DNA of 64,000 bases from Pantoea trifolii (GTDB lineage Bacteria > Pseudomonadota > Gammaproteobacteria > Enterobacterales > Enterobacteriaceae), in NCBI RefSeq assembly GCF_024506435.1, contig NZ_JANIET010000001.1, forward strand, positions 1,612,001-1,676,000, given 5' to 3'. A program made the translations under genes and the position numbers. Under the pieces are notes generated by a model. It was not told the origin of the DNA, ran no database searches, and worked only from the letters and a program-made list of their open reading frames with translations. Below, piece after piece: positions 1 through 9,459 of the stretch; position 1 is the stretch's first letter, and each line of letters begins with the position of its first letter.

Positions 1-602
1 AGCGGATCGGTCAGCACAAAGCGAGCATCGGGATAAACCTCACGAATGGCGTGCATTGCCGCTAGCGAGGCGCGCACTAATTGGCGCTTCAGCTCGCGAC
101 CGCGATCGCTGGCGTAAGGATCGAGCCAGGAAACGTCCGCGCCGGCCCACGACCAGAATGAGATCTGATTAATTGGCGTGAAAAAGGGCTTTTCGATGCC
201 TTCATCGCGCATCAGTTGCGCCATCGCGCGGGCGAAGCGTTCAAAGTGATCGACAAAGCTGGCTTTCCAGATATCCAGGTGATCGGGATAGCCAAAGTGC
301 GCCAGCTCCCAGATAATCTGCATGTCTTGACGCGCTGCGGCATGCATCATCGGCATAAAGGTGCGCCAGTCATATACGTTGGGCACGGATTCAATTAAAT
401 GCCAGCGCGCGCCATCGCGCGCGGTGTGCAAACCTTCTTGCGCCAGCGCGGCATAATCTTTCTCCAGCAGCATGTCGTGGCCGCTGCTGATCACCATATC
501 GAGCCGACGTCCGCCTGCGCGACAGGCGGTTGAGCAGGGAAAACTGCCCTGAAAGAAACTGCGGAACAGCTGAGGGTGATGGCGCAGGGATTGCTGGGTC
601 AT
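1..602 (-). CDS. Glycoside hydrolase clan A-like protein, N-terminal 200 residues (runs off the window)
   Basis: An open frame reads leftward from an ATG at 600-602 to the window edge without a stop, so only the N-terminal part is seen. The translation starts MTQQSLRHHPQLFRSFFQGS. It contains TARDGARWHLIE (about residue 60), QIIWELAHFGYPDHLDIW (about 95) and TPINQISFWSWAGAD (about 138). A TIM-barrel fold with a 'xNE/xNQ' strand-4 motif, an 'HFGYP' loop and early 'R..W' pairs is typical of GH-A beta-glucosidase-like proteins. Here the position after PIN is Q, where a classical acid/base Glu would sit, so catalysis is uncertain. No signal peptide is evident. It diverges from clsC. The family call is by motif resemblance only; the substrate is unknown. 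Confidence 0.6.
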   Translation of the reverse strand, partial: MTQQSLRHHPQLFRSFFQGSFPCSTACRAGGRRLDMVISSGHDMLLEKDYAALAQEGLHTARDGARWHLIESVPNVYDWRTFMPMMHAAARQDMQIIWELAHFGYPDHLDIWKASFVDHFERFARAMAQLMRDEGIEKPFFTPINQISFWSWAGADVSWLDPYASDRGRELKRQLVRASLAAMHAIREVYPDARFVLTDP

Positions 603-762
603 AATCCTCTCCTCACGGTGAACGCCGGATGCAGAATGCAGAACGCCTGGCTAAGTCTAGACTAAATTGACGGTGCGCCATTGGGCAGAAAAGGACGCCT
701 CCGATTGCTTGTTAGCGCATTGATACCAACAATAATAGGTCCACAGCTTTCAGGGATTCACT

Positions 763-2226
763 ATGAGTGAAGCAGCAACTTCTTTGCCGCCTGAGGAACA
801 TTCGGGCAACGGGCTGAAACCGAGTGTTGAGGCGCGTTGTGCGCGGCATCCGGGCATGAGCGGCATTCATCCGCTTAATGATGGATTGGATGCTTTTGCT
901 GCGCGCTATCAGATGATGAGCATGGCGCAGCACACCATTGATGTGCAGTACTACATTTGGCACAACGACATGTCTGGTCGCTTGCTGTTTAGCGCGCTGC
1001 TGGATGCCGCCGAGCGCGGAGTGAAAGTGCGACTGCTGCTGGATGACAACAACACGCCGGGTTTGGATGAAACGCTGGCGGAACTCGATCGTCACGTCAA
1101 TATCGCCGTGCGCTTGTTCAATCCGTTCTCGTTCCGCACGTTGCGCGCGCTCGGTTATCTCACCGATTTTTCCCGCCTCAATCGACGTATGCACAATAAA
1201 AGTTTGACGGTGGATGGCGCGGCGACGCTGGTGGGCGGGCGCAATATCGGCGACGAATATTTTGGTACCGGCAATGAGCCGCTGTTTACCGATCTCGATG
1301 TGCTGGCGATTGGGCCGGTGGTCGACGAAGTGACGCAGGATTTCGAACGCTACTGGCGCAGTAAAGCCGTTTCGCCGCTGCGCAAGGTGGTTGATGTGAG
1401 CGGCGATGCGCATCAGGCGGTGCGCTTGCCGCCGGAGTGGCAGCAGAGTGAAGCGGTGGAGCGCTATCTGGCACGGCTGGAGCATTCGTCGTTTATCAGT
1501 CAGATGGAGCAGGGCGAGCTGGAGATCACGTGGGCGGAATCGCGTCTGCTGAGCGACGATCCGCGTAAAGGGCTCGGCAAAGCAAAACGCCGCAGTTTAC
1601 TGCCGCAGCGTATGCTGGAGGTGATTGGTACGCCGCAGCAGCAGTTCGATATTATCTCGGCCTATTTTGTCCCGACGCGTGCTGGCGTGGCGCAACTGCT
1701 GGCGTTGAAGCGGCGCGGGGTGAAGATTGCGATACTCACCAATTCACTGGCGGCGAATGACGTTACGGTGGTACACGCCGGTTATGCGCGCTGGCGGAAA
1801 AAACTGCTGCGCCACGGTATCGCGTTGTATGAACTGAAGCCGCAGGATAATCCGCAGAGTGCGCCACACGATCGCGGCATCACCGGTAATTCGGGTTCCA
1901 GTTTGCATGCCAAAACCTTCACCGTGGACAATCGCAAAGTGTTTATCGGCTCGTTCAATTTCGATCCGCGCTCCGCCATGCTGAACACCGAAATGGGGTT
2001 GGTCATCGAGAGTGAAACGCTGGCGCAGCAAACCCATCAGCGCTTTATTGCCGGGATGCGCGATCGCGCCTGGACGCTGCGCCTGGATAAGTGGGGACGC
2101 GTCAATTGGGTGGAGTTTGCGAACGAGCAGGGCGAAGTGGTGCATAAACACGAACCGCAGTGCACGCTACTGCAGCGCTTGCTGGTGCGACTGGTGTGGC
2201 GTTTGCCGGTTGAGTGGTTGCTTTAA
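763..2226 (+). CDS. clsC: Cardiolipin synthase C
   Basis: This is a phospholipase D superfamily enzyme of 487 residues (E. coli ClsC is about 473). Family knowledge: ClsC makes cardiolipin from phosphatidylglycerol and phosphatidylethanolamine at the inner membrane. Both HKD motifs are present: H144-N-K-S-L-T-V-D151, followed by GGRNIGDEY, and H382-A-K-T-F-T-V-D389, followed by GSFNFDPRS. In E. coli the gene sits next to opgC with ymdB upstream; here ymdB is replaced by a divergent glycosidase-like gene. It converges on opgC and shares a terminator with it. The start at 763 follows CAGGGATTCACT, a modest ribosome binding site. Confidence 0.95.
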   Translation: MSEAATSLPPEEHSGNGLKPSVEARCARHPGMSGIHPLNDGLDAFAARYQMMSMAQHTIDVQYYIWHNDMSGRLLFSALLDAAERGVKVRLLLDDNNTPGLDETLAELDRHVNIAVRLFNPFSFRTLRALGYLTDFSRLNRRMHNKSLTVDGAATLVGGRNIGDEYFGTGNEPLFTDLDVLAIGPVVDEVTQDFERYWRSKAVSPLRKVVDVSGDAHQAVRLPPEWQQSEAVERYLARLEHSSFISQMEQGELEITWAESRLLSDDPRKGLGKAKRRSLLPQRMLEVIGTPQQQFDIISAYFVPTRAGVAQLLALKRRGVKIAILTNSLAANDVTVVHAGYARWRKKLLRHGIALYELKPQDNPQSAPHDRGITGNSGSSLHAKTFTVDNRKVFIGSFNFDPRSAMLNTEMGLVIESETLAQQTHQRFIAGMRDRAWTLRLDKWGRVNWVEFANEQGEVVHKHEPQCTLLQRLLVRLVWRLPVEWLL

Positions 2227-2260
2227 ATATAAGGGCCAGCTAACCTGGCCCTTATATTTA
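2224..2260. terminator. Bidirectional terminator shared by clsC and opgC
   Basis: A perfect 16-bp inverted repeat (2224-2239 and 2245-2260) has a 5-nt loop (CTAAC). Each arm begins with a stop codon: TAA of clsC at 2224-2226 and, on the other strand, TAA of opgC at 2258-2260. The AT-rich outer part of the stem supplies a U-rich 3' end in both directions. Confidence 0.85.
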
Positions 2261-3382
2261 TTTGCGTTCCGGCTTACCGGAGAACAGGAAGCGCAGCAGC
2301 GGAATGCGCAGATGGATTTCATACAGCGTAAACGCCACGCCGAACACCATCAGCAAGCCGACGAAGAAGCCGAGCGTGTCGCTACCAATGTGCGGCGTGA
2401 TGTAGATGCCGTACAAAATGGTCAGCGGATGGTGTACCAGATAGATAAACAGCGAGGCATTCACCAGATACATGATGCGCGGCGAATGGCTGTTCAGCAG
2501 CTTATGGCCGAAGCTAAAACAGACGTTTAGCATGCACAACCCCATCAGCGTCGAAATGATCATATCGATTTCATACAGCCAACCTTCACCGCTGCTGTAA
2601 CGCTGATTCAGGCTATAGGCGATGAATACTGCGATAGCGCCAAAGCACATCACCGGATTAAAGCGCACAAACAACGCTTTCAGCGCCTGATGCTTCCAGC
2701 TCAACGCACCCAGCATAAAGAACGGCAGGAACATCAGCGTTTGCATCACGGCAATGCTGAACAGGCCATCGGCAAACACGGCCGGAACGAAATAAAACAG
2801 CACGCGGCGCAACGCACACCAAATTAAGGCATAAGTCAGTAGTGCCAGCGTCAATTTACACCAGCCAATTTGCTGATAATCGATGCTGCGCTGCTGCTTA
2901 TTCAGCCAGCGAAACGCCACCATACCGAACGTCGTCAGAATCACCAGTACCAATAAAAACCACAGATGAGATATCAGCTCCCACGCCAGCGTGTTGTACT
3001 TGTCGTACAGCGAGAAACTACTCCAGTCGCCGATTTTGTCAGTGAGATTTTTGGTGATGAAAAACTGCGGCAGCGTAATCAGCGGAACAGCGGTCAACAT
3101 CGGGATGCCGACACGCTCCAGACGCACTTTCAACCAGCGTTGTGGCTGGTAGCGTAAGTAGAGCATGTAGGAAAAATAGCCTGAGATAACAAAGAACACC
3201 TGCATGCGGAAGGCGTGAATAAAGTCGTTCAGCACCGTCAACCACATTGAGGCGTCATGACTGTTCACGGCCCATTTCTGCGTGGAGTAAATCAGGGAGA
3301 CGTGAAAAGGCACGCCCAATAACATTAAATACGCGCGAATCGAATCGAGGAAATATTCACGTTCGGGTTTAGCTGAACTCAT
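2258..3382 (-). CDS. opgC: Glucans biosynthesis protein C, OPG succinyltransferase
   Basis: A 374-residue inner membrane protein of the acyltransferase-3 family (E. coli OpgC is 385). Family knowledge: it transfers succinyl groups to osmoregulated periplasmic glucans made by OpgGH. The protein is a series of about ten hydrophobic helices. The N-terminal [23 protein letters not shown] carries the conserved R and H of this family, and the tail is short and basic (SGKPERK). It is divergent from opgGH across a 248-bp promoter region and convergent with clsC, as in E. coli. Confidence 0.93.
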   Translation of the reverse strand: MSSAKPEREYFLDSIRAYLMLLGVPFHVSLIYSTQKWAVNSHDASMWLTVLNDFIHAFRMQVFFVISGYFSYMLYLRYQPQRWLKVRLERVGIPMLTAVPLITLPQFFITKNLTDKIGDWSSFSLYDKYNTLAWELISHLWFLLVLVILTTFGMVAFRWLNKQQRSIDYQQIGWCKLTLALLTYALIWCALRRVLFYFVPAVFADGLFSIAVMQTLMFLPFFMLGALSWKHQALKALFVRFNPVMCFGAIAVFIAYSLNQRYSSGEGWLYEIDMIISTLMGLCMLNVCFSFGHKLLNSHSPRIMYLVNASLFIYLVHHPLTILYGIYITPHIGSDTLGFFVGLLMVFGVAFTLYEIHLRIPLLRFLFSGKPERK

Positions 3383-3630
3383 AATCTTCCAATAGTCAGT
3401 TTACTTGCCGGTTTCGCCCTGAAACCGGATTATGCCGAAGGAAAATTCTACCGGCTGTAAACAGGGTATACTATCAGGTGAATCTGTATGTGATTTTGCG
3501 GGGTTTAATTATCCTAAAAGCACATTTTCAGCTTACAAATCAGCGGAACAATCGATTACATACGCTGTCGGAAAACCGAATAATCCTTTAAGATAATCGG
3601 GTTTGATCTAAGCACACGAAAGGGGGGGAT

Positions 3631-5196
3631 GTGCTGAATAATGTGAATAATAAAGTGGGACTGGTAAAGATGCGCTGGGTAGGCGCGGCAGTTCTGCTGG
3701 CTATGTATGCCAACAATAGTTGGGCGTTTAACATTGATGATGTTGCAAAACAAGCCAAGGCGTTGGCAGGGAAAAGTTTCGAAGCGCCAAAAAGCAATTT
3801 ACCCTCTCAGTTTCGTGAAATGAAGTTTGCTGACTATCAGCAGATCCAGTTTAACCACGACAAAGCTTATTGGGGCAAACTGCGCACGCCGTTTAAGCTT
3901 GAGTTCTATCATCAGGGCATGTATTTCGATACGCCGGTGAAAATCAACGAAGTGACGGCGTCTTCAGTACGTGAAATTAAATATAACCCTGACTACTTCA
4001 ATTTCGGCAACGTAAAACACGATGCTGATGCAGTCAAAAATCTCGGCTTTGCTGGGTTTAAGGTGTTGTATCCATTAAACAAAAAGGGCAAAGACGACGA
4101 AATCACCAGCTTCCTCGGCGCCAGCTATTTCCGTGTGATTGGCGAAGGCCAGGTGTACGGTCTTTCGGCGCGCGGTCTGGCGATTGATACCGCCTTGCCG
4201 TCCGGCGAAGAGTTCCCGCGCTTTAAAGAGTTCTGGATTGAGCGTCCAAAACCGCAGGACAAACAGCTGGTGATCTATGCGCTGCTGGATTCGCCACGTG
4301 CGACCGGTGCCTATCGCTTCATCATCAAACCGGGCAAAGAATCGACGGTTGATGTGCAATCCAAAGTTTACCTGCGTGATAACGTCGGTAAACTGGGCGT
4401 TGCGCCGTTGACCAGTATGTTCCTGTTTGGTGCGAACCAGCCTTCGCCGGTGACCAACTTCCGTTCAGAGCTGCACGATTCGAATGGTCTTTCGATTCAT
4501 GCCGGTAACGGTGAGTGGATTTGGCGTCCGCTGAATAACCCGAAACATCTGGCGGTCAGCACCTTCACCGTTGAGAATCCAAAAGGCTTTGGTCTGCTGC
4601 AACGCACGCGAGATTTCAGCCGTTTCCAGGATCTTGACGATCGTTACGATCTGCGCCCAAGTGGCTGGGTTGAGCCGCAGGGTGATTGGGGCAAAGGTCG
4701 CGTTGAGCTGGTAGAGATTCCAACCGCGGATGAAACCAACGACAACATCGTTGCGTTCTGGACGCCGGAAAAACTGCCTGAGCCAGGCAAAGAGATGAAC
4801 TTCCAGTATCGTCTGCACTTCACCCGTGACGAGAATCAGCTGCACTCCGACGATATCGCCTGGGTGAAAGACACGCTGCGCTCTGCCGGAGATGTGAAGC
4901 AGTCGAATCTGGTGCGTCAGCCTGATGGTTCTATCGCCTTCACCGTGGATTTCGTTGGCAAAGCGATGAGCAAGCTTCCGGAAGATACGCAAGTGGCACC
5001 GCAGGTGAGCGTGGGTAATAACGCTGACGTGGTTGAGCAGAGTGTGCGCTACAACCCGGTGACCAAAGGCTGGCGTCTGGTGTTGCGTCTGCGTGTGAAA
5101 GATAACAAGCAGCCGACTGAGATGCGTGCGGCGCTGGTGAGCGGCGACAAGACATTGACGGAAACCTGGAGCTATCAGCTACCTGCCAATGAATAA
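3631..5196 (+). CDS. opgG: Glucans biosynthesis protein G (periplasmic)
   Basis: OpgG is the periplasmic beta-sandwich protein needed for glucan backbone assembly and branching with OpgH. The frame gives 521 residues from a GTG at 3631, preceded by AAAGGGG with 5-nt spacing. An internal ATG at 3670 ([20 protein letters not shown]) would match the usual E. coli N-terminus. Either start gives a Sec signal peptide cleaved after SWA. Landmarks include [26 protein letters not shown] and the C-terminus [11 protein letters not shown], all characteristic of OpgG. It overlaps opgH by 8 nt, so the two are cotranscribed. An AUG-UGC-UGA mini-frame overlaps the GTG. Confidence 0.95.
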   Translation: MLNNVNNKVGLVKMRWVGAAVLLAMYANNSWAFNIDDVAKQAKALAGKSFEAPKSNLPSQFREMKFADYQQIQFNHDKAYWGKLRTPFKLEFYHQGMYFDTPVKINEVTASSVREIKYNPDYFNFGNVKHDADAVKNLGFAGFKVLYPLNKKGKDDEITSFLGASYFRVIGEGQVYGLSARGLAIDTALPSGEEFPRFKEFWIERPKPQDKQLVIYALLDSPRATGAYRFIIKPGKESTVDVQSKVYLRDNVGKLGVAPLTSMFLFGANQPSPVTNFRSELHDSNGLSIHAGNGEWIWRPLNNPKHLAVSTFTVENPKGFGLLQRTRDFSRFQDLDDRYDLRPSGWVEPQGDWGKGRVELVEIPTADETNDNIVAFWTPEKLPEPGKEMNFQYRLHFTRDENQLHSDDIAWVKDTLRSAGDVKQSNLVRQPDGSIAFTVDFVGKAMSKLPEDTQVAPQVSVGNNADVVEQSVRYNPVTKGWRLVLRLRVKDNKQPTEMRAALVSGDKTLTETWSYQLPANE

Positions 5197-7738
5197 ATCG
5201 ATATTTCTACCTCAATCTTACGTGGAGGCTCTGCCGCTTGATGCGGCAGGGCGCGCCCGTCTGAGCGATTCGCTACAGAATGCGCAGGCGTTCCACGCTA
5301 TTCATACGTCGCTGGGGCAGGATAACGCCGCCAGCGAGCGCCCGGATGATGCGCCGCTGAAATCGGTGTCATCCCGTGTGCAAATGGCCTGGCCGGACTC
5401 ACTGGCGGATGGTCAGCAGCTCAGCAAGGATTATCTCGATCGCACCACACTCAAGGCGATGCCGAAAGTGAAGCGTTCGCTGATGTTCCCGGAGATCTGG
5501 CGCACCAACCCGATTGCGCGCGCCTGGGATTCCCTGCGCGGCCAGAAATCCAATCCACGTTATGCCACCGTTGAAGAGCAGAAAACGGAGGACAAGTGGC
5601 GTCACGTTGGCTCTATGCGTCGCTACGTGCTGCTGATTCTGACGATTTTGCAGACCGTAGTGGCAACCTGGTACATGAAAACCATTCTGCCGTATCAGGG
5701 CTGGACGCTGATCGATCCAATCGAGATGTTCAACCAGAACTGGCTGCAGTCGGTTGAGCTGATCCTGCCGTATATCCTGCAGACCGGAATCCTGTTCCTG
5801 TTCGCCATTCTGTTCTGCTGGGTTTCTGCCGGTTTCTGGACCGCGCTGATGGGCTTCCTGCAGTTGCTGATTGGCCGCGATAAGTACAGCATTTCGTATT
5901 CGACCACCGGCGATGAGCCGCTGAATCCGGAACACCGTACCGCGCTGATCATGCCGATCTGTAATGAAGACGTTGAACGCGTATTTGCCGGCCTGCGTGC
6001 GACCTGGGAATCGGTCAAACGTACTGGCAATGCTGAACATTTTGACGTCTACATTCTGAGCGACAGCTACGATGCGGATATCGCCATCGCCGAGCAGAAA
6101 GCCTGGATGGAACTGGTGCGTGATGTCGGTGGCGCGGGCAAGATTTTCTATCGCCGTCGTCGTCGTCGTGTGAAGCGTAAAAGCGGCAACATCGATGACT
6201 TCTGCCGTCGCTGGGGCAGCAACTACAGCTACATGGTGGTGCTGGACGCCGACAGCGTGATGAGCGGTGAGTGTCTTACCGGTCTGGTGCGCATGATGGA
6301 TGCTAACCCGAACGCCGGTATTATCCAGTCGTCGCCAAAAGCGTCAGGTATGGATACGCTGTATGCCCGTTGCCAGCAGTTCGCGACGCGCGTGTACGGT
6401 CCGCTGTTCACCGCCGGTCTGCACTTCTGGCAGTTGGGTGAATCACACTATTGGGGCCATAACGCCATCATTCGTGTGCAGCCGTTTATCGAGCACTGTG
6501 CGCTGGCACCGCTGCCGGGTGAAGGTTCCTTCGCTGGTTCGATCCTGTCGCATGACTTCGTTGAAGCCGCGCTAATGCGTCGTGCTGGTTGGGGCGTGTG
6601 GATCGCCTACGATCTGCCGGGCTCTTATGAAGAACTGCCGCCGAACCTGCTGGATGAGCTGAAGCGTGACCGTCGCTGGTGCCACGGTAACCTGATGAAC
6701 TTCCGTCTGTTCCTGGTAAAAGGGATGCACCCGGTTCACCGCGCGGTGTTCCTGACGGGCGTAATGTCTTATCTCTCTGCGCCGTTGTGGTTCATGTTCC
6801 TTGCGCTGTCTACTGCCTTGCAGGTGGTGCACACGCTGATGGAACCGACCTACTTCCTGCAACCACGTCAGCTGTTCCCAGTGTGGCCGCAGTGGCGTCC
6901 GGATCTGGCGATTGCCTTGTTCTCAACCACTTTGGTGCTGTTGTTCCTGCCGAAGCTGTTGAGCGTGGTGCTGATTTGGTTCAAAGGAGCGAAACCTTAC
7001 GGTGGCGCCATCCGCTTGTTCTTCTCGCTGATTCTGGAAATGCTGTTCTCGGTGCTGCTGGCGCCGGTGCGCATGCTGTTCCACACCGTATTCGTGGTCA
7101 GTGCGTTCCTTGGCTGGGAAGTGGTGTGGAACTCGCCGCAGCGTGATGATGATGCGACGCCGTGGAGCGAAGCGTTCCGTCGTCATGGTTCACAGATGCT
7201 GTTGGGTATCGTGTGGGCGGGCGGTATGGGCATCCTCGACCTGAACTTCCTGTGGTGGCTGTCGCCGATCGTCTTCTCGCTGATCCTGTCGCCGTTTGTG
7301 TCGGTGATGTCAAGCCGTGCAACGGTAGGGCAGAAGAGTAAGAACGCCAAACTGTTCCTGATTCCGGAAGAGTATGAGCCACCCAAAGAGTTGGTCGATA
7401 CCGATCATTATCTGCAGATTAACCGTCAACGCGCGCTGAAAAATGGCTTTATGCATGCGCTGTTTAACCCGGCGTTTAACGCGCTGGCGACGGCGATGGC
7501 AACATCGCGTCATAAGCAGAGCGATTTGCTGGACCATGCGCGCGACCGTCGTGTCGATCAGGCGCTGAGTGATGCGCCAGAGAAACTGAACCGCGAGCAG
7601 CGTTTGCAGCTGATTAGCGATCCAGTGGTGCTGGCGCGCGTGCACTCACGTTTGTGGGAAAGCGCGGACAAATATCATCAGTGGGTGGAAAGCTATCAGA
7701 AGCTGAAGCTCAATCCTGAGGCGCTGCCACAGCGCTGA
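5189..7738 (+). CDS. opgH: Glucans biosynthesis glucosyltransferase H
   Basis: OpgH is the inner membrane GT2 glucosyltransferase that polymerises the beta-1,2-glucan backbone from UDP-glucose; in E. coli it also links UDP-glucose to FtsZ and cell size. At 849 residues it matches E. coli (847). Two hydrophobic segments precede the cytosolic GT domain (about residues 145 and 195). The DxD motif is D353-A-D355 ([10 protein letters not shown]), with [23 protein letters not shown] carrying the later acidic and RxxRW-type motifs. Further membrane spans lie between about 515 and 710. Start overlaps opgG; a strong terminator follows. Confidence 0.96.
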   Translation: MNKSIFLPQSYVEALPLDAAGRARLSDSLQNAQAFHAIHTSLGQDNAASERPDDAPLKSVSSRVQMAWPDSLADGQQLSKDYLDRTTLKAMPKVKRSLMFPEIWRTNPIARAWDSLRGQKSNPRYATVEEQKTEDKWRHVGSMRRYVLLILTILQTVVATWYMKTILPYQGWTLIDPIEMFNQNWLQSVELILPYILQTGILFLFAILFCWVSAGFWTALMGFLQLLIGRDKYSISYSTTGDEPLNPEHRTALIMPICNEDVERVFAGLRATWESVKRTGNAEHFDVYILSDSYDADIAIAEQKAWMELVRDVGGAGKIFYRRRRRRVKRKSGNIDDFCRRWGSNYSYMVVLDADSVMSGECLTGLVRMMDANPNAGIIQSSPKASGMDTLYARCQQFATRVYGPLFTAGLHFWQLGESHYWGHNAIIRVQPFIEHCALAPLPGEGSFAGSILSHDFVEAALMRRAGWGVWIAYDLPGSYEELPPNLLDELKRDRRWCHGNLMNFRLFLVKGMHPVHRAVFLTGVMSYLSAPLWFMFLALSTALQVVHTLMEPTYFLQPRQLFPVWPQWRPDLAIALFSTTLVLLFLPKLLSVVLIWFKGAKPYGGAIRLFFSLILEMLFSVLLAPVRMLFHTVFVVSAFLGWEVVWNSPQRDDDATPWSEAFRRHGSQMLLGIVWAGGMGILDLNFLWWLSPIVFSLILSPFVSVMSSRATVGQKSKNAKLFLIPEEYEPPKELVDTDHYLQINRQRALKNGFMHALFNPAFNALATAMATSRHKQSDLLDHARDRRVDQALSDAPEKLNREQRLQLISDPVVLARVHSRLWESADKYHQWVESYQKLKLNPEALPQR

Positions 7739-7751
7739 AGATGAGAAAATG

Positions 7752-7780
7752 AAAAGCGGCAGAGATGCCGCTTTTTTTTT
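7752..7780 (+). terminator. Rho-independent terminator of opgGH
   Basis: A 10-bp stem AAAAGCGGCA / TGCCGCTTTT with loop GAGA is followed by an uninterrupted T run to 7780, 14 nt after the opgH stop. Confidence 0.92.
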
Positions 7781-7872
7781 GCGCGGAATATGACGCAATC
7801 TTTACGCGTCAGGAGTGGTTATTCCACCTCGCAGGCGGTTAAACTAACGCCAGTTCATTGTGAGTAAATGTT

Positions 7873-8112
7873 GTGAATTATTTACTGAAAATAACCGCGC
7901 TTAGCGCCGCCATTCTTCTGCTCACCGGTTGTGGCAGTATTATCAGCCGCACCTTGCCCGGACAAGGTCACGGCAATCAATATTATCCCGGCGTGCAGTG
8001 GGACGTTCGTGACGGACCGTGGCGTGTGCTGACCATTCTCGATTTGCCGCTATCGCTGGTGATGGACACGCTGTTACTGCCCGTGGATGCCAGTCACGGC
8101 CCGTACGAATAA
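7873..8112 (+). CDS. yceK: YceK/YidQ family lipoprotein
   Basis: A 79-residue small lipoprotein of the DUF1375 family (E. coli YceK about 75 residues). A short hydrophobic signal ends in the lipobox LLTGC with the lipidated cysteine at residue 20. Conserved elements are YYPGVQWD and DLPLSLVMDTLLLPVD. GTG at 7873 is used because the nearby ATG at 7868 runs into TGA after two codons. Function is unknown. It is convergent with msyB, 6 bp away. Confidence 0.88.
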   Translation: MNYLLKITALSAAILLLTGCGSIISRTLPGQGHGNQYYPGVQWDVRDGPWRVLTILDLPLSLVMDTLLLPVDASHGPYE

Positions 8113-8118
8113 TCGTTA

Positions 8119-8514
8119 TTACAGATTGTCAGAAGGGCTGTTGTCGTCTTCCCACTCCTGCGCCGCCGCTTCACCCTCTTCGAGGTCACGCGGCGGTTCC
8201 AGCTGGAATTCGCCTTCATCCCATTCATGCAGCGTATTTTCCGCCTGCCACTCCTGACGTAGTTCGACTTCATCAAAATCGCCGTCAAAAATTGCCTGTG
8301 CGGCTTCTCCGCTGGAGATCGGCAGGCATTCACCCTGGCCATCCTCTTCAGCGAAAAATTCAGCCTGCCACATAATGTCGCCATCCTGCATCACATACTT
8401 CTGCAGGGCAAACTGGCTGACGCTGGCATCTTCTTCGGCGATCTCAGGTTGGCTGGCGAGAAACTCTTCGCGGGCGGCTTCAATGGCTTCTTCAAGGGTG
8501 CTAAACAGGCTCAT
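8119..8514 (-). CDS. msyB: Acidic protein MsyB
   Basis: A 131-residue, strongly acidic protein (E. coli MsyB 124). MsyB was found as a multicopy suppressor of secretion mutants; its acidity is thought to mimic SecB-like behaviour. Recognisable stretches are TLEEAIEAAREEFLA, QKYVMQDGDIMWQ and NTLHEWDEGEFQLEPP. The start MSLFSTLEEAI at 8514 is chosen because GGAG lies 6 nt upstream; in-frame ATGs at 8517 and 8526 are less well placed. In E. coli the next gene is mdtG; here that is replaced by a small unknown gene. Confidence 0.9.
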   Translation of the reverse strand: MSLFSTLEEAIEAAREEFLASQPEIAEEDASVSQFALQKYVMQDGDIMWQAEFFAEEDGQGECLPISSGEAAQAIFDGDFDEVELRQEWQAENTLHEWDEGEFQLEPPRDLEEGEAAAQEWEDDNSPSDNL

Positions 8515-8595
8515 CATCAACTCCATGTCTGTAAAAAAGGGATTTCACAGAAGGATAGACGAAAAATCGTGAAGTGCAGGGCGGAGAGGAAATAT

Positions 8596-8632
8596 CGGTT
8601 GGGCGGTTGCGTAAAATTCAACCGCCCAACCG
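8596..8632 (-). terminator. Terminator-like hairpin after the small cysteine protein gene
   Basis: A perfect 13-bp inverted repeat, 8596-8608 with 8620-8632 (CGGTTGGGCGGTT core), has an 11-nt loop directly behind the stop of the gene at 8634. The 3' flank on the minus strand is ATATTT, a weak U-rich tail. Confidence 0.6.
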
Positions 8633-8633
8633 G

Positions 8634-8900
8634 TCAGGCTATTTTCTGCGGGAAATGCAATACCGGGCGTACTGATTCATGAATAATTGGAGCAGAGTAA
8701 CGAATACAACATTTAATACAGGGCTTAACCTTTTTAAAATTAATACGCGCGGTTGATAATGCCTGATTTAAATTATACAGAGTGCCGATAAAAACCATAT
8801 CCTCCTTTACGGGTAGCCGTTTACACTCTTTTCTATGCAGAAGATGATAACCTTCCTGATCGGTACTGATCGTCACGTAGTAGTAGATGCCTTTATTCAT
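8634..8900 (-). CDS. Small cysteine-containing protein of unknown function
   Basis: I do not recognise this 88-residue protein. It has a beta-rich start (KGIYYYVTIST), then YHLLHRKECKRLP, a middle with NLNQALSTARINF, and PCIKCC. The spacing H/C ... ALS ... PCxxC resembles short zinc-binding modules of the Ada type (H-x-x-x-C ... PCxxC), so a structural metal site is plausible but unproven. There is no signal peptide or membrane span. A CAGGA lies about 12 nt before the ATG, so translation may be weak. The gene is AT-rich compared with its neighbours and is followed by its own hairpin. It occupies the place of E. coli mdtG. Confidence 0.6.
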   Translation of the reverse strand: MNKGIYYYVTISTDQEGYHLLHRKECKRLPVKEDMVFIGTLYNLNQALSTARINFKKVKPCIKCCIRYSAPIIHESVRPVLHFPQKIA

Positions 8901-9459
8901 TTTATAATTGTCCTGAGATATATTTGCTGTGTGAAATCTTTTTATATTTTTTTAAAAGTGAACGTAGCGTTCTAACTGACATCACGAAATTAACTGGATT
9001 CGATTTTATCGACAAATTCCATAAGGGAATAAGAAGGTGTCATTTTCTTTAGAAAAAGAATATAGAGGATTTTATTAAGACAATACCTTGTTTAGTAAGT
9101 TAATTTTACTGCATTGATTAGCGGGGCCGAAGGGTTTAGTAAAATTAAATAGGATTACCCCTGGATGTTGGGGAATTCAGGTCCGAGACAGCATATTTTG
9201 ATCCGTTAATATTTCCTTACAAGCAGCGCAAGAATCAAATGCTAAGGCAGTTTTTTACCCATATACTGGCTTGAAAGGTTAATTTTTTACAGAGTTAAGG
9301 CAAAGAAACACGGATTTAGTGGGTAAAGTTTGGTGCTAACTGAACAATTAGCCCAAGTTCACGCTGGACCGATTAGCGAATTAATAACCGGATAAAATCA
9401 CGTAATAAGGTAAATTTCTGCTGAAGGACGTGGGGCACGCAATCATGCCCCATATCACA
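8901..9459. other. AT-rich gene-free interval
   Basis: About 560 bp between the small cysteine gene and lpxL. It is visibly AT-rich, with no convincing frame, terminator with U-tract, or known operator. A 7-bp stem (TGGGGCA / TGCCCCA, 9431-9452) lies just downstream of lpxL and may end its transcript, though no U-tract follows. The interval presumably holds the promoter of the 8634-8900 gene. Confidence 0.6.

Noticed and set aside
654..663. AGTCTAGACT palindrome upstream of clsC as an operator
   Set aside because: Ten base pairs with no match to an operator I can name and no symmetry beyond; too little to support a call.
712..1485. 257-codon minus-strand frame opposite clsC
   Set aside because: It lies wholly antisense to clsC, which has both HKD motifs; the translation is Arg/His/Gln rich with no recognisable fold, typical of an antisense shadow.
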